A stretch of 35,261 nucleotides of DNA, from positions 1 to 35,261 of the forward strand of contig JAGXIO010000033.1 in the NCBI GenBank assembly GCA_024635555.1, given 5' to 3'. Every line of letters begins with the position of its first letter. The stretch's first letter is position 1. This document shows, piece after piece, positions 8,108 to 17,702 of this stretch. The position numbers and the translations under genes were made by a program. The notes below the pieces were generated by a model. That model did not search any database. It saw nothing but the letters and a program-made list of their open reading frames with translations, and had not been told where the DNA came from. The DNA is from Saccharicrinis sp. Its GTDB lineage: Bacteria; Bacteroidota; Bacteroidia; Bacteroidales; Marinilabiliaceae.

Positions 8108-11100
8108 ATGAAAAAAAATTTTCTATTATTTCTAGTCGTCATTATGGCGATACAGTTTAATGCGCTGGCCGATCGCATTAATATTCCGGGCTTAAACCTT
8201 CCGAAGTTAATTATTACGGAAGTACGCCCTGATGGTGAAGCTACTGCTTATGTGGAGTTGACCAACGTAGGTACAACACCTATTAATTTGGCAACATCTG
8301 AGAACGAGTACTTCGTTTTAGAATCAGTATTCTACAATACTAGACTTGTTACTGTATCTGATAGTGTTTTTGATTTTCAGACTCGTTCTAACGCAACTTT
8401 AGAGGCACAAATTGGTAAAGTTTATTTAAAAGGAATTATTCAGCCAGGTGAATCTTATGTTGTGGCTACAGTATGGGATCATGATAACGTGAGACAAACT
8501 GGTATTCCAGTGCATAATACGCGTATAGCTGAGCTAGGAAATCAGTTTGTACACAAAGACGAGTCCGATAATACCTATGGTTGGATTGATAAACCAGAAT
8601 GGCAATGTTTTGGAAAAGACTCTGTTTATAGTGGTGTTCCAACTGAAGAGTTGTTGCGTGGAGACGCCTCGGCCGGTTATTTGATTAGGTGGTTCTATAC
8701 CACGGATAGCGTTACATATCAACCTACTTATATCGATCAATTTAACTTTTTTAAGCAAGAGGGAACAGGTAATTTAAAAGGGAATGCAATCTTGTCTATC
8801 GCTGGTGTTGCGGATGCCATGACTACTAGTGTTATGGTGCGTAAAGCCAGTGTTAAAAAAGGTAACTTAAACTGGGACTCCTCTCGTGGTGCTGATGCTG
8901 AATTTTCAGAATGGTTGGTAGTACCAAAAAATAGTTCAAGACAAGCTGCTTTTACTACTGTAGGTGTACATGGCACTTATGATCTTAACTATACCGTAAA
9001 CGATCCTGCAACCATTATTCTTAACGAACCAGCAAAAACTATTTCTGTACCTTGGGAATTAGTTCGTGGCGATGAGCTTGCCAGCTACTTCGATTTAGGT
9101 TTAGGAATGAGTTGGGCTTACGTCCAGAATGCTTCATTCACAGATTCGGCAGCATATATTGCTCGTACAGGTGATAAGTTTTCTTTCTATGCTGTAGGAG
9201 ATGTGTTGAAGCAAGTCGATTATACATTACAAGTTCGTGAAGCAGAGCCTGATCTTGCTATGGTTTTCCCTAGACGTCGTCTTGATGTTAACGAAGAAAT
9301 TGTTAACGATCCGGCTACCGGGATAAATGATACCATTTTTACTAGATCTTGGTCAAATTTTGTTTATGCAGTGGTTGAAGGTACAGCCATGGATTCCATT
9401 ATTAATGTGCCTTTCGCAACACGTATCGATACTTTATACAAGTATTTGGATAAACCTGCCGCAGCGCAAATGGAAATTGTATTTGTAGATGATGCTACAA
9501 CCCGCATCGACCTTAAATTAGGCGATTTATTGAAAGTAACTTCTGAAAATAAAGGTACTGTAAAGGAATATTTTATAAAGGTTGATGATCATGTTGTAAG
9601 TGAAAATGCCCTTTTAAGTACGGTAACTTGGCCCGATGTTGATAAAACTTTATACCCAAGCTGGATTGTTGGCGACACGCTTCCAGACTTCAATCCATTG
9701 AAGACGGAATATACTATAGAGTTACGTTCTGATGCCAAAAAAATTCCTGCTTTCCATTTTATAACTCAGGATTTTAAATCAAAAATTAAAGTGAAAAATG
9801 CCGTGGATATTGATGGTAATTTTGAACAACGTACAACTTCAGTTACGGTAACCGCGGAGAGTGATACTACTAGTTTAACGTATAACTTCCTGTTTGTAAA
9901 GAGAAATGCACCTGTACAACCAAATTATGCAGAACCATTTATCTCACAATTACTGCATAATATCAATACCCAAGGATATGCTGTGGAACTTTATAACCCC
10001 GGTACTGAAGATTTGGACATGAGTCAATATGTATATGTAAGAGGTAATGCTGGTCAAACTTGGCAGTCAGCGGTTGCAACACTTATAGGTACTGATGCTG
10101 GATCATATTCAAACGGCGGCCAACTTAAGATTTATAAAACACATTATTTTCCTTCTAAAAGATGGGCTGCCGATGGTAGTCTTGAAGAGTGGGCACTTAC
10201 GAATAACACGGAGTTTCCGGATAGAGCACGCAGAGGTTTCTTAAGAGACGATAATCAAACTGACCCTTGGGTACTAGGTGGTGATGTATTTGTTGCGGGT
10301 ATTGGTATGAGTTCAACAAATGAAAATCATATCGCAATTAGAAATGAATCGGATTTTATTTTTAGAGGGAATGAAATTGATAATACCCTTTATGCTTGGG
10401 ATTCAACTTTAATTCTACATCGTGAAACTCCAGTCTGGACAACTAATTATACATATTTGTTGAAAGTGCTTAACGATTCCATTTTAGATGGTACCAAGAT
10501 TGTGACAGATCCTGATGATTATGAGCTTATCGATCGTTTTGATGTCATATCAGACTCTCTTGCAGGAATAAAAATAGGTGGAGCTAACTCAATAATTCGT
10601 AAACCATCGGTTAGTAAAGGTAATGTTGATCCTTTGGGTGGCGGTAGTGAAACTCCTGAGAGTTCTGAATGGATAGTAGTTGGTGGTCACCAAACTGCCG
10701 GCTTGGGAGCTCATGCGATGGATCCTATTACTAACTACTTGTCAACGGTAACCTCTTTGAAGTTAAATGTTACTGCTGGTTATGATGACGATGACCTTTC
10801 AATTACGGGTAATATAGTAGCTTATACGCCTACAACCATTGCTTTAGTATTGGATAAAGCGGATGCTTCTCAAACATTTGAATTTAAGCGTGGTGAAACG
10901 GTATTGACCGTTGATCAAAGTTTAGCGGAAGGTGATGTTTTGGAAGTGACTTCTGGTGACGGACGGTCAAGAACGATTTATGCTTTAATCAACTCACCTT
11001 TGGATAACAATACCACATTAACTCCTAAGGCAGGTTCTGGTTTAACAGTTAACGGTAATAAAGTTTCTGGTGTAACTTTTGGCATGTCACTTAAAGAGAC

Positions 11101-11803
11101 CATTGCGAACCTCGAAGTGGCAGAAAAGTCTATATTAAATGTGCTTGATGCTACTACTGGTGCTTTACAGCCTTTAACAATTCGTAACTTAGATTCGGTT
11201 AAGGTTGATGTAATGGTAAGTAAAAATGTAATCCTTCAAGTGGTTGCAGAGAATTCTGATAGCTGGAATTATACTTTTGACTTTGGTTATGACAGCAGTA
11301 AAGCAATCTTAGGTTCTAATATCTTAAAGATTGATCAGGCTAAGATGCAGGTTATGGAGCTTCCATTGAACTCTACAGTTGCTAGTTTCTTGTCGTTGGT
11401 TTATGCAAACGAAGGTGCAACAGTTAGAATCCTGGATAAAGCTGGTTTCGAACGTACGATTGGTTTCATGAACGTGGATGACGAGATTGAAGTAAGAGCA
11501 GCTAATGGTATCGCTAAAGCGATCTATGGCTTGAACGTAGAGGGACATTATAATTCAATTAATCGTAGTGTTGAGTCTGCAACTAAAGTGGTGCTATTCC
11601 CAATGCCTGTTACTTATGTTTTAAACATACAAGGACTTGATTTAGCTTCAGTTCAGGTATATACACTATCGGGTACTATGATTATGTCTCAAACTTCGTC
11701 TAGCACTAGTGTAGATGTAAGCGGACTAACTGGTGGCGTCTATGTTATTAAAATGACAGATGTAAACGGTAATGTATCCGTGGAAAAATTCCTTAAGAAG
11801 TAA
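8108..11803 (+). CDS. Large T9SS-exported modular protein with two lamin-tail-like domains
   Basis: A 1231-residue protein with a signal peptide (cut near ALA-D, ~21). Residues ~30-300 and ~610-880 each resemble a lamin-tail domain: an opening like LIITEVRP...AYVELTNVG or ISQLLHN...YAVELYNPG, and a close with SVMVRKASVKKGN...EFSEWLVV or SIIRKPSVSKGN...ESSEWIVV. Between and after them lie about six beta-sandwich-like modules. The last ones share the pattern (I/L)xVxxxxG...YxLxV. Residues ~1160-1231 form a T9SS type A sorting domain (VVLFPMPVTY, VYTLSGTMI, LTGGVYVIK). It has no enzyme motif. It is probably displayed on or released from the cell surface as an adhesin or scaffold. Its mRNA has its own promoter and a strong terminator. 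Codon choice looks more restricted than in its neighbours, which suggests high expression (impression, not computed). Confidence 0.75.
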   Translation: MKKNFLLFLVVIMAIQFNALADRINIPGLNLPKLIITEVRPDGEATAYVELTNVGTTPINLATSENEYFVLESVFYNTRLVTVSDSVFDFQTRSNATLEAQIGKVYLKGIIQPGESYVVATVWDHDNVRQTGIPVHNTRIAELGNQFVHKDESDNTYGWIDKPEWQCFGKDSVYSGVPTEELLRGDASAGYLIRWFYTTDSVTYQPTYIDQFNFFKQEGTGNLKGNAILSIAGVADAMTTSVMVRKASVKKGNLNWDSSRGADAEFSEWLVVPKNSSRQAAFTTVGVHGTYDLNYTVNDPATIILNEPAKTISVPWELVRGDELASYFDLGLGMSWAYVQNASFTDSAAYIARTGDKFSFYAVGDVLKQVDYTLQVREAEPDLAMVFPRRRLDVNEEIVNDPATGINDTIFTRSWSNFVYAVVEGTAMDSIINVPFATRIDTLYKYLDKPAAAQMEIVFVDDATTRIDLKLGDLLKVTSENKGTVKEYFIKVDDHVVSENALLSTVTWPDVDKTLYPSWIVGDTLPDFNPLKTEYTIELRSDAKKIPAFHFITQDFKSKIKVKNAVDIDGNFEQRTTSVTVTAESDTTSLTYNFLFVKRNAPVQPNYAEPFISQLLHNINTQGYAVELYNPGTEDLDMSQYVYVRGNAGQTWQSAVATLIGTDAGSYSNGGQLKIYKTHYFPSKRWAADGSLEEWALTNNTEFPDRARRGFLRDDNQTDPWVLGGDVFVAGIGMSSTNENHIAIRNESDFIFRGNEIDNTLYAWDSTLILHRETPVWTTNYTYLLKVLNDSILDGTKIVTDPDDYELIDRFDVISDSLAGIKIGGANSIIRKPSVSKGNVDPLGGGSETPESSEWIVVGGHQTAGLGAHAMDPITNYLSTVTSLKLNVTAGYDDDDLSITGNIVAYTPTTIALVLDKADASQTFEFKRGETVLTVDQSLAEGDVLEVTSGDGRSRTIYALINSPLDNNTTLTPKAGSGLTVNGNKVSGVTFGMSLKETIANLEVAEKSILNVLDATTGALQPLTIRNLDSVKVDVMVSKNVILQVVAENSDSWNYTFDFGYDSSKAILGSNILKIDQAKMQVMELPLNSTVASFLSLVYANEGATVRILDKAGFERTIGFMNVDDEIEVRAANGIAKAIYGLNVEGHYNSINRSVESATKVVLFPMPVTYVLNIQGLDLASVQVYTLSGTMIMSQTSSSTSVDVSGLTGGVYVIKMTDVNGNVSVEKFLKK

Positions 11804-11838
11804 ATATTTTATTCAAAGGATTAAATTATAATTTTTTT

Positions 11839-11880
11839 GAGGTCGGATGTCATTCTGATGGCATCTGACCTCATTTTATT
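11839..11880 (+). terminator. Hairpin terminator after the T9SS-exported protein gene
   Basis: GAGGTCGGATGTCA (11839-11852) pairs with TGGCATCTGACCTC (11859-11872) over 14 positions, with two G-U wobbles and a 6-nt loop. ATTTTATT follows. It lies 36 nt after the stop codon and separates this gene from the transport block. Confidence 0.8.
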
Positions 11881-12142
11881 GAATCGGTTATTTTTAAAAC
11901 TATTACTTTGCCGTTAAACCTAAAAAGATTACTATTACCCTATACAATCTATATATTGATATTTTGTAAACGATAGTCATGTTATCATCTTCATATGAAT
12001 TGATTACTATGTTTACAGTTTGCACTTTTACTTTTTTATGCTCAAGTAGTATATTAATTACCATAGTGCGCTAATTTTATTTATAATTATTATTGTTTTT
12101 ATTTTAAAGACACCTGATGTTATTACCTCGAAAATTTTTTTT
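11881..12142. other. Intergenic region upstream of the transport block
   Basis: AT-rich, with no ORF worth calling. TTACTTTGCC at 11904-11913 is one mismatch from TAnnTTTG and could be a promoter, but I see no good -33 and none of the TGCAACA boxes found at 7849. The block may depend partly on read-through of the terminator at 11839. Confidence 0.35.
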
Positions 12143-14398
12143 ATGACAATCATTAATCGAAAAAAGAAACAATTTTTAACGCACGCGATACTCGTATTGC
12201 TTGCTGTTTCGTTTTGTACTTCTTGTGTTGATAGATTTGACCAGTTAGATAAATATCAACGACCTGAATGGTTAGCGGGTAAACTCTACACACAAATATC
12301 TGGTCAGGAAAACATGTCCATTTTTTCACAGTTTATGATGGATACTGGTTTTGACAAGATTGTGGATAAAACAGGTACTTATGCGGCTTTTGTCCCTACG
12401 GATAGTGTAATGAAAATTTACCTGATGGATAAGTATGGCACCGCTAACCCTAGTGAAATACTTTTATCTGTTAAGGCTGATATTGTAAAATACCATATTG
12501 TACCCATGCCATGGACCAAAGAGCAGTTGCAGTCTCTTTCTCCTAGCGGATGGATTAGCATGAATGATATATCCAATAATAAACCTACAGCCTTCAAGCA
12601 TAAGACTTTATTTCGTGAACCTAATAAAACGTATGCAATAAATCGTGTGGGAGGCGATGATCCATATGATATTATCGTGCCCGGTACTTCAGGTATCAAA
12701 CGTACAGTATATAATAGCTCGCCAAAGTATGTTCCATTTTTTTACGATGGTTTTATGCAAGCTCAAGGCCTAAGTTCTGCAGACTATAGTTTTTATTTTA
12801 ATCGTCCGTATGAGTCAGGTGAAATTTATTTTGCCAATGCAAAAATAGTAGCCGAGGAAATATTTGCCGAAAACGGTTTTATTTATACCATCGACCGAGT
12901 GGTAGAACCGTTGAGGAATGCTGAACAAATATTGAATGATGGCCCGTATGCTACATTTTTAAAATTAATACATACTTTCCCTGAATTTACTGAAAACAAA
13001 CCGGCAACTCAAGCTCAGGAAGGAGCCGACGAAGGAGCTGAGCTTGAAACACTCTTTGATTTATCCTACCCTGAATTGACAATAAATGGAATCGAAATGA
13101 ACATTCAGGACGAAGTAGTTTATTCAACCAAATACACGGTTGAATTTCATTATGGACTATTGGCACCTACGGATGAAGCCATGGTTAATTTCTTTAATGA
13201 TTATTTAAAAACTTGGGGAAGTTGGGATAAAGTACCAAAATATATAAAGCAAAGTATAGTGTTGGCACATATGTCGTCGCAACCTATTTATAAAAAAGAT
13301 ATAAGTGCCGGGTTTTATAATGGAATTAACGACATTGTTAATGATGAAGATATTACTGTTATTGAGAATGCCAGTTTTGGTAGTAACAGTACTGTTATTG
13401 GACTAAAAAATGCTGTTGTTCCAAAATTCTTTTCCAGTGTATCCGCTCCTCTATTTCTAGATGCTAATTATACCACCTCTTTGAATGCTTATCATGCGGT
13501 AGGATTGACGTTTGCTTTGAAAGATCCGACTACTGATTTTTCTGTGTTTCTTATCAATGATGCAACTTTAGCAAATGATTCCTCACTTTATGTAACACTT
13601 CAGGGACGGTCAAGTGTAATCTTCGCCTACGAGCGTAAAGAATTGAGGTTTATTAATGTAGATAAAAACATTCTTAAGCGTAAACTATATGGTCAAATCG
13701 GGGTGCAACCAATTCTAGGTCAGGCTAATCCTGAGTTTGTTGAAACATTGGATGGTCGTCATATTAAAGTGGAGAATAATACTGTTTCGGGTGGTGTTTC
13801 TTCATATTTTGGTTATTACGCTGATGGTTCTGGTGATAGTTTGATCACAGTTAATTATTCGAGCATTACAGATTTCCCAATTACTAATGGGCACGTTTAT
13901 AAAACAAATGGGTGGTTAAATTTTCCTAATACCAGTACTTATAAACATTTAGAGAATACTAAATTTTTAGCGCTTCTTAAAAGGTTAAAACTTACAAATA
14001 CGGATGGAACACTTAGTAATAAGTTAATTGATCCTACACAACGATATACCATATTTGTTCCTTCGGATGCAGCATTGAATAGTATTAATGTGGACAATCT
14101 TTCTGATGCTGCTCTTTTAGAACTGCTAAGGTTTCATATTGTAAAAGGAGAGTTAATTTTTACCGATGGTCGTCAACCCACAGGGCCTTACCGTACACTT
14201 AATAATACGTTTTTAAACCTTGAACCACGGCCTGATAATTTGATAATTTTAGATAAAAATCAGAATGTTTTATATGATCAATTGATACCGTCCTCAAAAT
14301 CCAATTTGATTGGAATGTTTGAGCAAAATAGTGCGGAGAAATATTATTTGTCCAACACTGTAGTGCATTTTATTAATACAGTAATCATGCCTTATTAA
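12143..14398 (+). CDS. Fasciclin (FAS1) domain surface lipoprotein, 751 aa
   Basis: The protein has a lipoprotein signal with Cys28 (FCTSC), followed by acidic residues that favour surface export. Three FAS1-like regions can be seen. The first is at ~50-260 (YAAFVPTDSVM, IVKYHIVP, FIYTIDRVVEPL). The second is at ~265-480 (YGLLAPTDEAM, IVLAHM). The third is at ~600-751 (YTIFVPSDAALNSI, LLRFHIVKGEL, VVHFINTVIMPY). The FVPT/SD and HxV signatures are typical of FAS1. FAS1 domains mediate adhesion, and in Bacteroidota such lipoproteins occur beside SusCD pairs, probably as glycan-binding partners. It is the first gene of the transport block and SusC follows after 44 nt. The ligand cannot be inferred. 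Confidence 0.82.
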   Translation: MTIINRKKKQFLTHAILVLLAVSFCTSCVDRFDQLDKYQRPEWLAGKLYTQISGQENMSIFSQFMMDTGFDKIVDKTGTYAAFVPTDSVMKIYLMDKYGTANPSEILLSVKADIVKYHIVPMPWTKEQLQSLSPSGWISMNDISNNKPTAFKHKTLFREPNKTYAINRVGGDDPYDIIVPGTSGIKRTVYNSSPKYVPFFYDGFMQAQGLSSADYSFYFNRPYESGEIYFANAKIVAEEIFAENGFIYTIDRVVEPLRNAEQILNDGPYATFLKLIHTFPEFTENKPATQAQEGADEGAELETLFDLSYPELTINGIEMNIQDEVVYSTKYTVEFHYGLLAPTDEAMVNFFNDYLKTWGSWDKVPKYIKQSIVLAHMSSQPIYKKDISAGFYNGINDIVNDEDITVIENASFGSNSTVIGLKNAVVPKFFSSVSAPLFLDANYTTSLNAYHAVGLTFALKDPTTDFSVFLINDATLANDSSLYVTLQGRSSVIFAYERKELRFINVDKNILKRKLYGQIGVQPILGQANPEFVETLDGRHIKVENNTVSGGVSSYFGYYADGSGDSLITVNYSSITDFPITNGHVYKTNGWLNFPNTSTYKHLENTKFLALLKRLKLTNTDGTLSNKLIDPTQRYTIFVPSDAALNSINVDNLSDAALLELLRFHIVKGELIFTDGRQPTGPYRTLNNTFLNLEPRPDNLIILDKNQNVLYDQLIPSSKSNLIGMFEQNSAEKYYLSNTVVHFINTVIMPY

Positions 14399-14442
14399 GG
14401 GTGCTTAATTAACAAATCTGTATAAAAACTAATTAAAGAATA

Positions 14443-17400
14443 ATGAAATACATATTGTTATTATTATTTATAACATCTTTTACGACCCATATAAGTGCCC
14501 AGAAACATATTGTACGTGGTACGGTCAAAGATGATATGGGAGGAGTTGTTGGGGCTACGGTAGCCGAGCTTGATGCCAATAAAAGGGTAATACAAGGTAC
14601 CATCACGAATATTGATGGGGATTACACCATACAAATTTCTTCGCCCAATGGAACTATTCAATATAGTTTTATTGGCACTAAAACGGTATTAGAAAAAGTA
14701 AATGGTAGATCTACCATTGATGTAACGCTTGTTTCTGATGATCAAATGGTGGGTGAGGTTACCGTTACTGCCGCAAGAACTTCATCATCGCTTACGGGCG
14801 TTATTGAAAGGGACCAAACAGGTTCTTCTGCCATTGTTAAAATGGATGGTGTAATGGGTAGTGTGGTATCCTCGGTCGACGATGCACTTCAAGGCGCAGT
14901 AGCGGGTCTTGATATTATGGGAGGTGGTAGTCCCGGTAGTGGTTCAAGCATAACTATCCGTGGTTTAGGTAGCTTAGGTGGAAGTAGCCCATTGATTGTT
15001 GTGGATGGTATTGTCCAGAAAGTAAGCACTGCCAATGTGGATTTTGCCTCTGCCGACACGGAAGATATTGGTAGTTTGGTGAGTATTGCTCCCGCAGATA
15101 TTGCAGAGGTTCGTGTATTGAAAGATGCTGCCGAAACGGCAGTTTATGGTACGCAAGGTGCGAACGGGGTATTAGAGATTACAACTAATAAGGGAAGTAG
15201 AGGTAAAACACGTTTCGATGTGGACTATAAGAAATCATATTCCTTCGAATCTCCTAGTATACCCATGTTAAATGGTGATGAATATGTGATGTTACAGCAA
15301 GAAATGTATCATAACCGCCATGGCGTTATTGATTTGCCCAAAGAAATTTCGAATGATCCCGAATATCTCGATTATTACAACTATGGCCAAAATACGGATT
15401 GGGTGAAAGAGATTACCCAAATTGGTGAGGTTGACGATTTCGGATTTCGAATATCCGGAGGTGGCGATAGAACTCGGTACTATGCTTCTGTGAACTATCA
15501 AAAAGAAATTGGAACGGTTAAAAATACAGCCAATAGTCGCTTTACAACACGTATAAACGTAGATTATAAAATATCGACTAAGTTGAATTTGAACACGCAA
15601 ATTAGTTATGTGAATAGCTACAAGGATGATAACTGGGAAGAAAAGCCCAAAGAGCCAAATAAAAATAATGTGCGTAGTTTGTCGTATAAAAAGGCACCTA
15701 ACATGTCCATATATAAGTATACTTCTGATGGTGAAAGAACAGACGAATTTTTCACTCCTTTGAAGAACTACCAAGGTGATGGTGTACAATATTTTAATCC
15801 TAGTGCAGTAGTTGCCTTTAGTGATAACGACCAAGCTAGGGATGACTTTCAGACGAACTTTAAACTAACTTATAATTTAAATAGATGGCTTACGTTAAAG
15901 GAAACGGTGTCTTTTCAGTTTCAGAATTCTAAAAATATGGAATTTTTGCCCTATACTGCCATAGGAGCTAAGTGGCTGGACGATAAAAATAACTTTTCCA
16001 AGGAACGCAATACGACAGGTACTTTACTTTCTACGCAATTCATGGCTAATTTTACGGCTATAAAAAATGGCGTGCATTCGTTGAATGGTTTTTTAATGTT
16101 TGAGACCAGGCAGGATGAAGATGAATTTATTGAAACATCAACGGGTAATGGACCCAGTACGCTAATCACGGATCCCGCTTCCAGCCCAAATCGTACAGCA
16201 ATTCAGTCTGGTTTATCTATTATAAATAGTGTTGGTATTTTAGGTCAAGTCCATTACAAATTGTTAGACCGACATATGTTTCAAGTGAATGTGCGATCGG
16301 ATGCAAGTTCAAGTTTTGGTGAAAGTTCGCGTTGGGGAACTTTTCCCAGTGCTTCTTATGCCTGGCGTTTTTCAGGTGAACCCTTCTTAGCCGGTTGGAC
16401 TTTTTTGGATGATAGTAAGTTACGTTTCAGTTATGGTCTTGCCGGTAGTTCAAATGTGAAAGCTTATTCGCGACATGGTATTTACGAAAGTATAAATCGC
16501 TACATGGATATTAGTAGTGTTATACCTAAGCAGGCGCAACTTCAGAAGTTAAAATGGGAATCCTCTACCATGCTTAATATAGGTATTGAGTTATCCTTCT
16601 TTAAAAATCGTTTTGAGTTAACAGGTGAGTATTATGATAGGATTACAGATGATAATCTCTGGCCAAATTATAAAGTCCCCAGCTCTTCAGGATACGACAA
16701 ACTTGAATTTTATAATGATGGAAGTATTCAAAATACTGGTTATGAATTTACTACACGGGTAACAGCAATACGTCAAAAGGACTGGAATGTAAATTTAAAC
16801 TTCAATATCTACTTTAATAAGAATCAATTCTTGAGTTTTCCTGCAAACATAGGTACCGAAAAAACCGATATTTCCAATGGGAAATATCCTCTAAAAGCTG
16901 AAATTGGTAAGCCCGTAGGATCATTCTTCGGATTCCGCTACTTAGGTGTTTATCCTACAACCGCTGATGCCGTTGCCCATAATAAGGATGGCTCTGTTAA
17001 GTTGGGTCCATCTGGTAAACCTATTCCTATGAGTTATGGTGGAGCACAGACACGTCAGTTTGAGGGAGGAGATGCCAAATATCAAGATATAAATAATGAT
17101 GGAATTATCGACTTGGATGACGTGGTTTATCTAGGGGACTCTAACCCGGACTTTGCAGGAGGTTTTGGATTCAGTGTAAAATATAAAAGATTGGTAATAG
17201 TGTCATCATTCCTATACCGTTACGGTTTTGATATTGTAAATGAAGTAGCCTTATCTGCCGAAAGTATGACGAACACGAGCAACCAGAGTAAGGCAGTTTT
17301 GAATCGTTGGCGTGTTCCGGGGCAAGATTTCCCCAATATATTGCCTCGCGCATACTTGAGCCATCCAGCTAATAATCTTGGATCGGATCGCTATGTGGAG

Positions 17401-17649
17401 GATGCCAGCTTTTTACGCCTGAATAACATTTCTTTGACTTATTCGTTTGGCGATGGTGTTTTAAAAGCCCTAAATCTTAACAGTTTTAAAGTAGGAATAC
17501 AGGCCAGAAAACTGATGACCCTTACAAACTACACCGGACAGGATCCCGAAGTTCAAATGAAGAAAGATGAGGCCTTATGGTATGGTAAAGATGATGGTAC
17601 AGTGCCACCACCTATTTTTACCGCAATCAATGTAAGTATAAGTTTTTAA
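14443..17649 (+). CDS. SusC/RagA-type TonB-dependent transporter, first copy
   Basis: A 1068-residue outer-membrane protein with a signal peptide ending near ISAQ (~20). Residues ~20-100 are the carboxypeptidase-D-like N-terminal extension (GTVKDDMGGVVGATV, NIDGDYTI). A TonB-box-like stretch follows (EVTVTAAR, ~107-113). The plug domain carries the family signatures ITIRGLGSLGGSSPLIVVDG, VLKDAAETAVYG and GANGVLEITT. The rest is a 22-strand barrel, ending with the usual aromatic strand (TAINVSISF). The length is normal for the family. It imports oligosaccharides across the outer membrane with energy from TonB, and SusD (next gene, 53 nt downstream) acts as the lid. Confidence 0.95.
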   Translation: MKYILLLLFITSFTTHISAQKHIVRGTVKDDMGGVVGATVAELDANKRVIQGTITNIDGDYTIQISSPNGTIQYSFIGTKTVLEKVNGRSTIDVTLVSDDQMVGEVTVTAARTSSSLTGVIERDQTGSSAIVKMDGVMGSVVSSVDDALQGAVAGLDIMGGGSPGSGSSITIRGLGSLGGSSPLIVVDGIVQKVSTANVDFASADTEDIGSLVSIAPADIAEVRVLKDAAETAVYGTQGANGVLEITTNKGSRGKTRFDVDYKKSYSFESPSIPMLNGDEYVMLQQEMYHNRHGVIDLPKEISNDPEYLDYYNYGQNTDWVKEITQIGEVDDFGFRISGGGDRTRYYASVNYQKEIGTVKNTANSRFTTRINVDYKISTKLNLNTQISYVNSYKDDNWEEKPKEPNKNNVRSLSYKKAPNMSIYKYTSDGERTDEFFTPLKNYQGDGVQYFNPSAVVAFSDNDQARDDFQTNFKLTYNLNRWLTLKETVSFQFQNSKNMEFLPYTAIGAKWLDDKNNFSKERNTTGTLLSTQFMANFTAIKNGVHSLNGFLMFETRQDEDEFIETSTGNGPSTLITDPASSPNRTAIQSGLSIINSVGILGQVHYKLLDRHMFQVNVRSDASSSFGESSRWGTFPSASYAWRFSGEPFLAGWTFLDDSKLRFSYGLAGSSNVKAYSRHGIYESINRYMDISSVIPKQAQLQKLKWESSTMLNIGIELSFFKNRFELTGEYYDRITDDNLWPNYKVPSSSGYDKLEFYNDGSIQNTGYEFTTRVTAIRQKDWNVNLNFNIYFNKNQFLSFPANIGTEKTDISNGKYPLKAEIGKPVGSFFGFRYLGVYPTTADAVAHNKDGSVKLGPSGKPIPMSYGGAQTRQFEGGDAKYQDINNDGIIDLDDVVYLGDSNPDFAGGFGFSVKYKRLVIVSSFLYRYGFDIVNEVALSAESMTNTSNQSKAVLNRWRVPGQDFPNILPRAYLSHPANNLGSDRYVEDASFLRLNNISLTYSFGDGVLKALNLNSFKVGIQARKLMTLTNYTGQDPEVQMKKDEALWYGKDDGTVPPPIFTAINVSISF

Positions 17650-17702
17650 TGTTGGTTTTTTTAAAGATATTTTAAAGCATACATCTATCAAAGATAATAA
17701 TT

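Noticed and set aside
15292-15834. 180-codon frame on the - strand
   Set aside because: It is antisense to the first SusC barrel. Its Ile/Val-rich translation is what antisense SusC commonly gives, with no start context or family motif.
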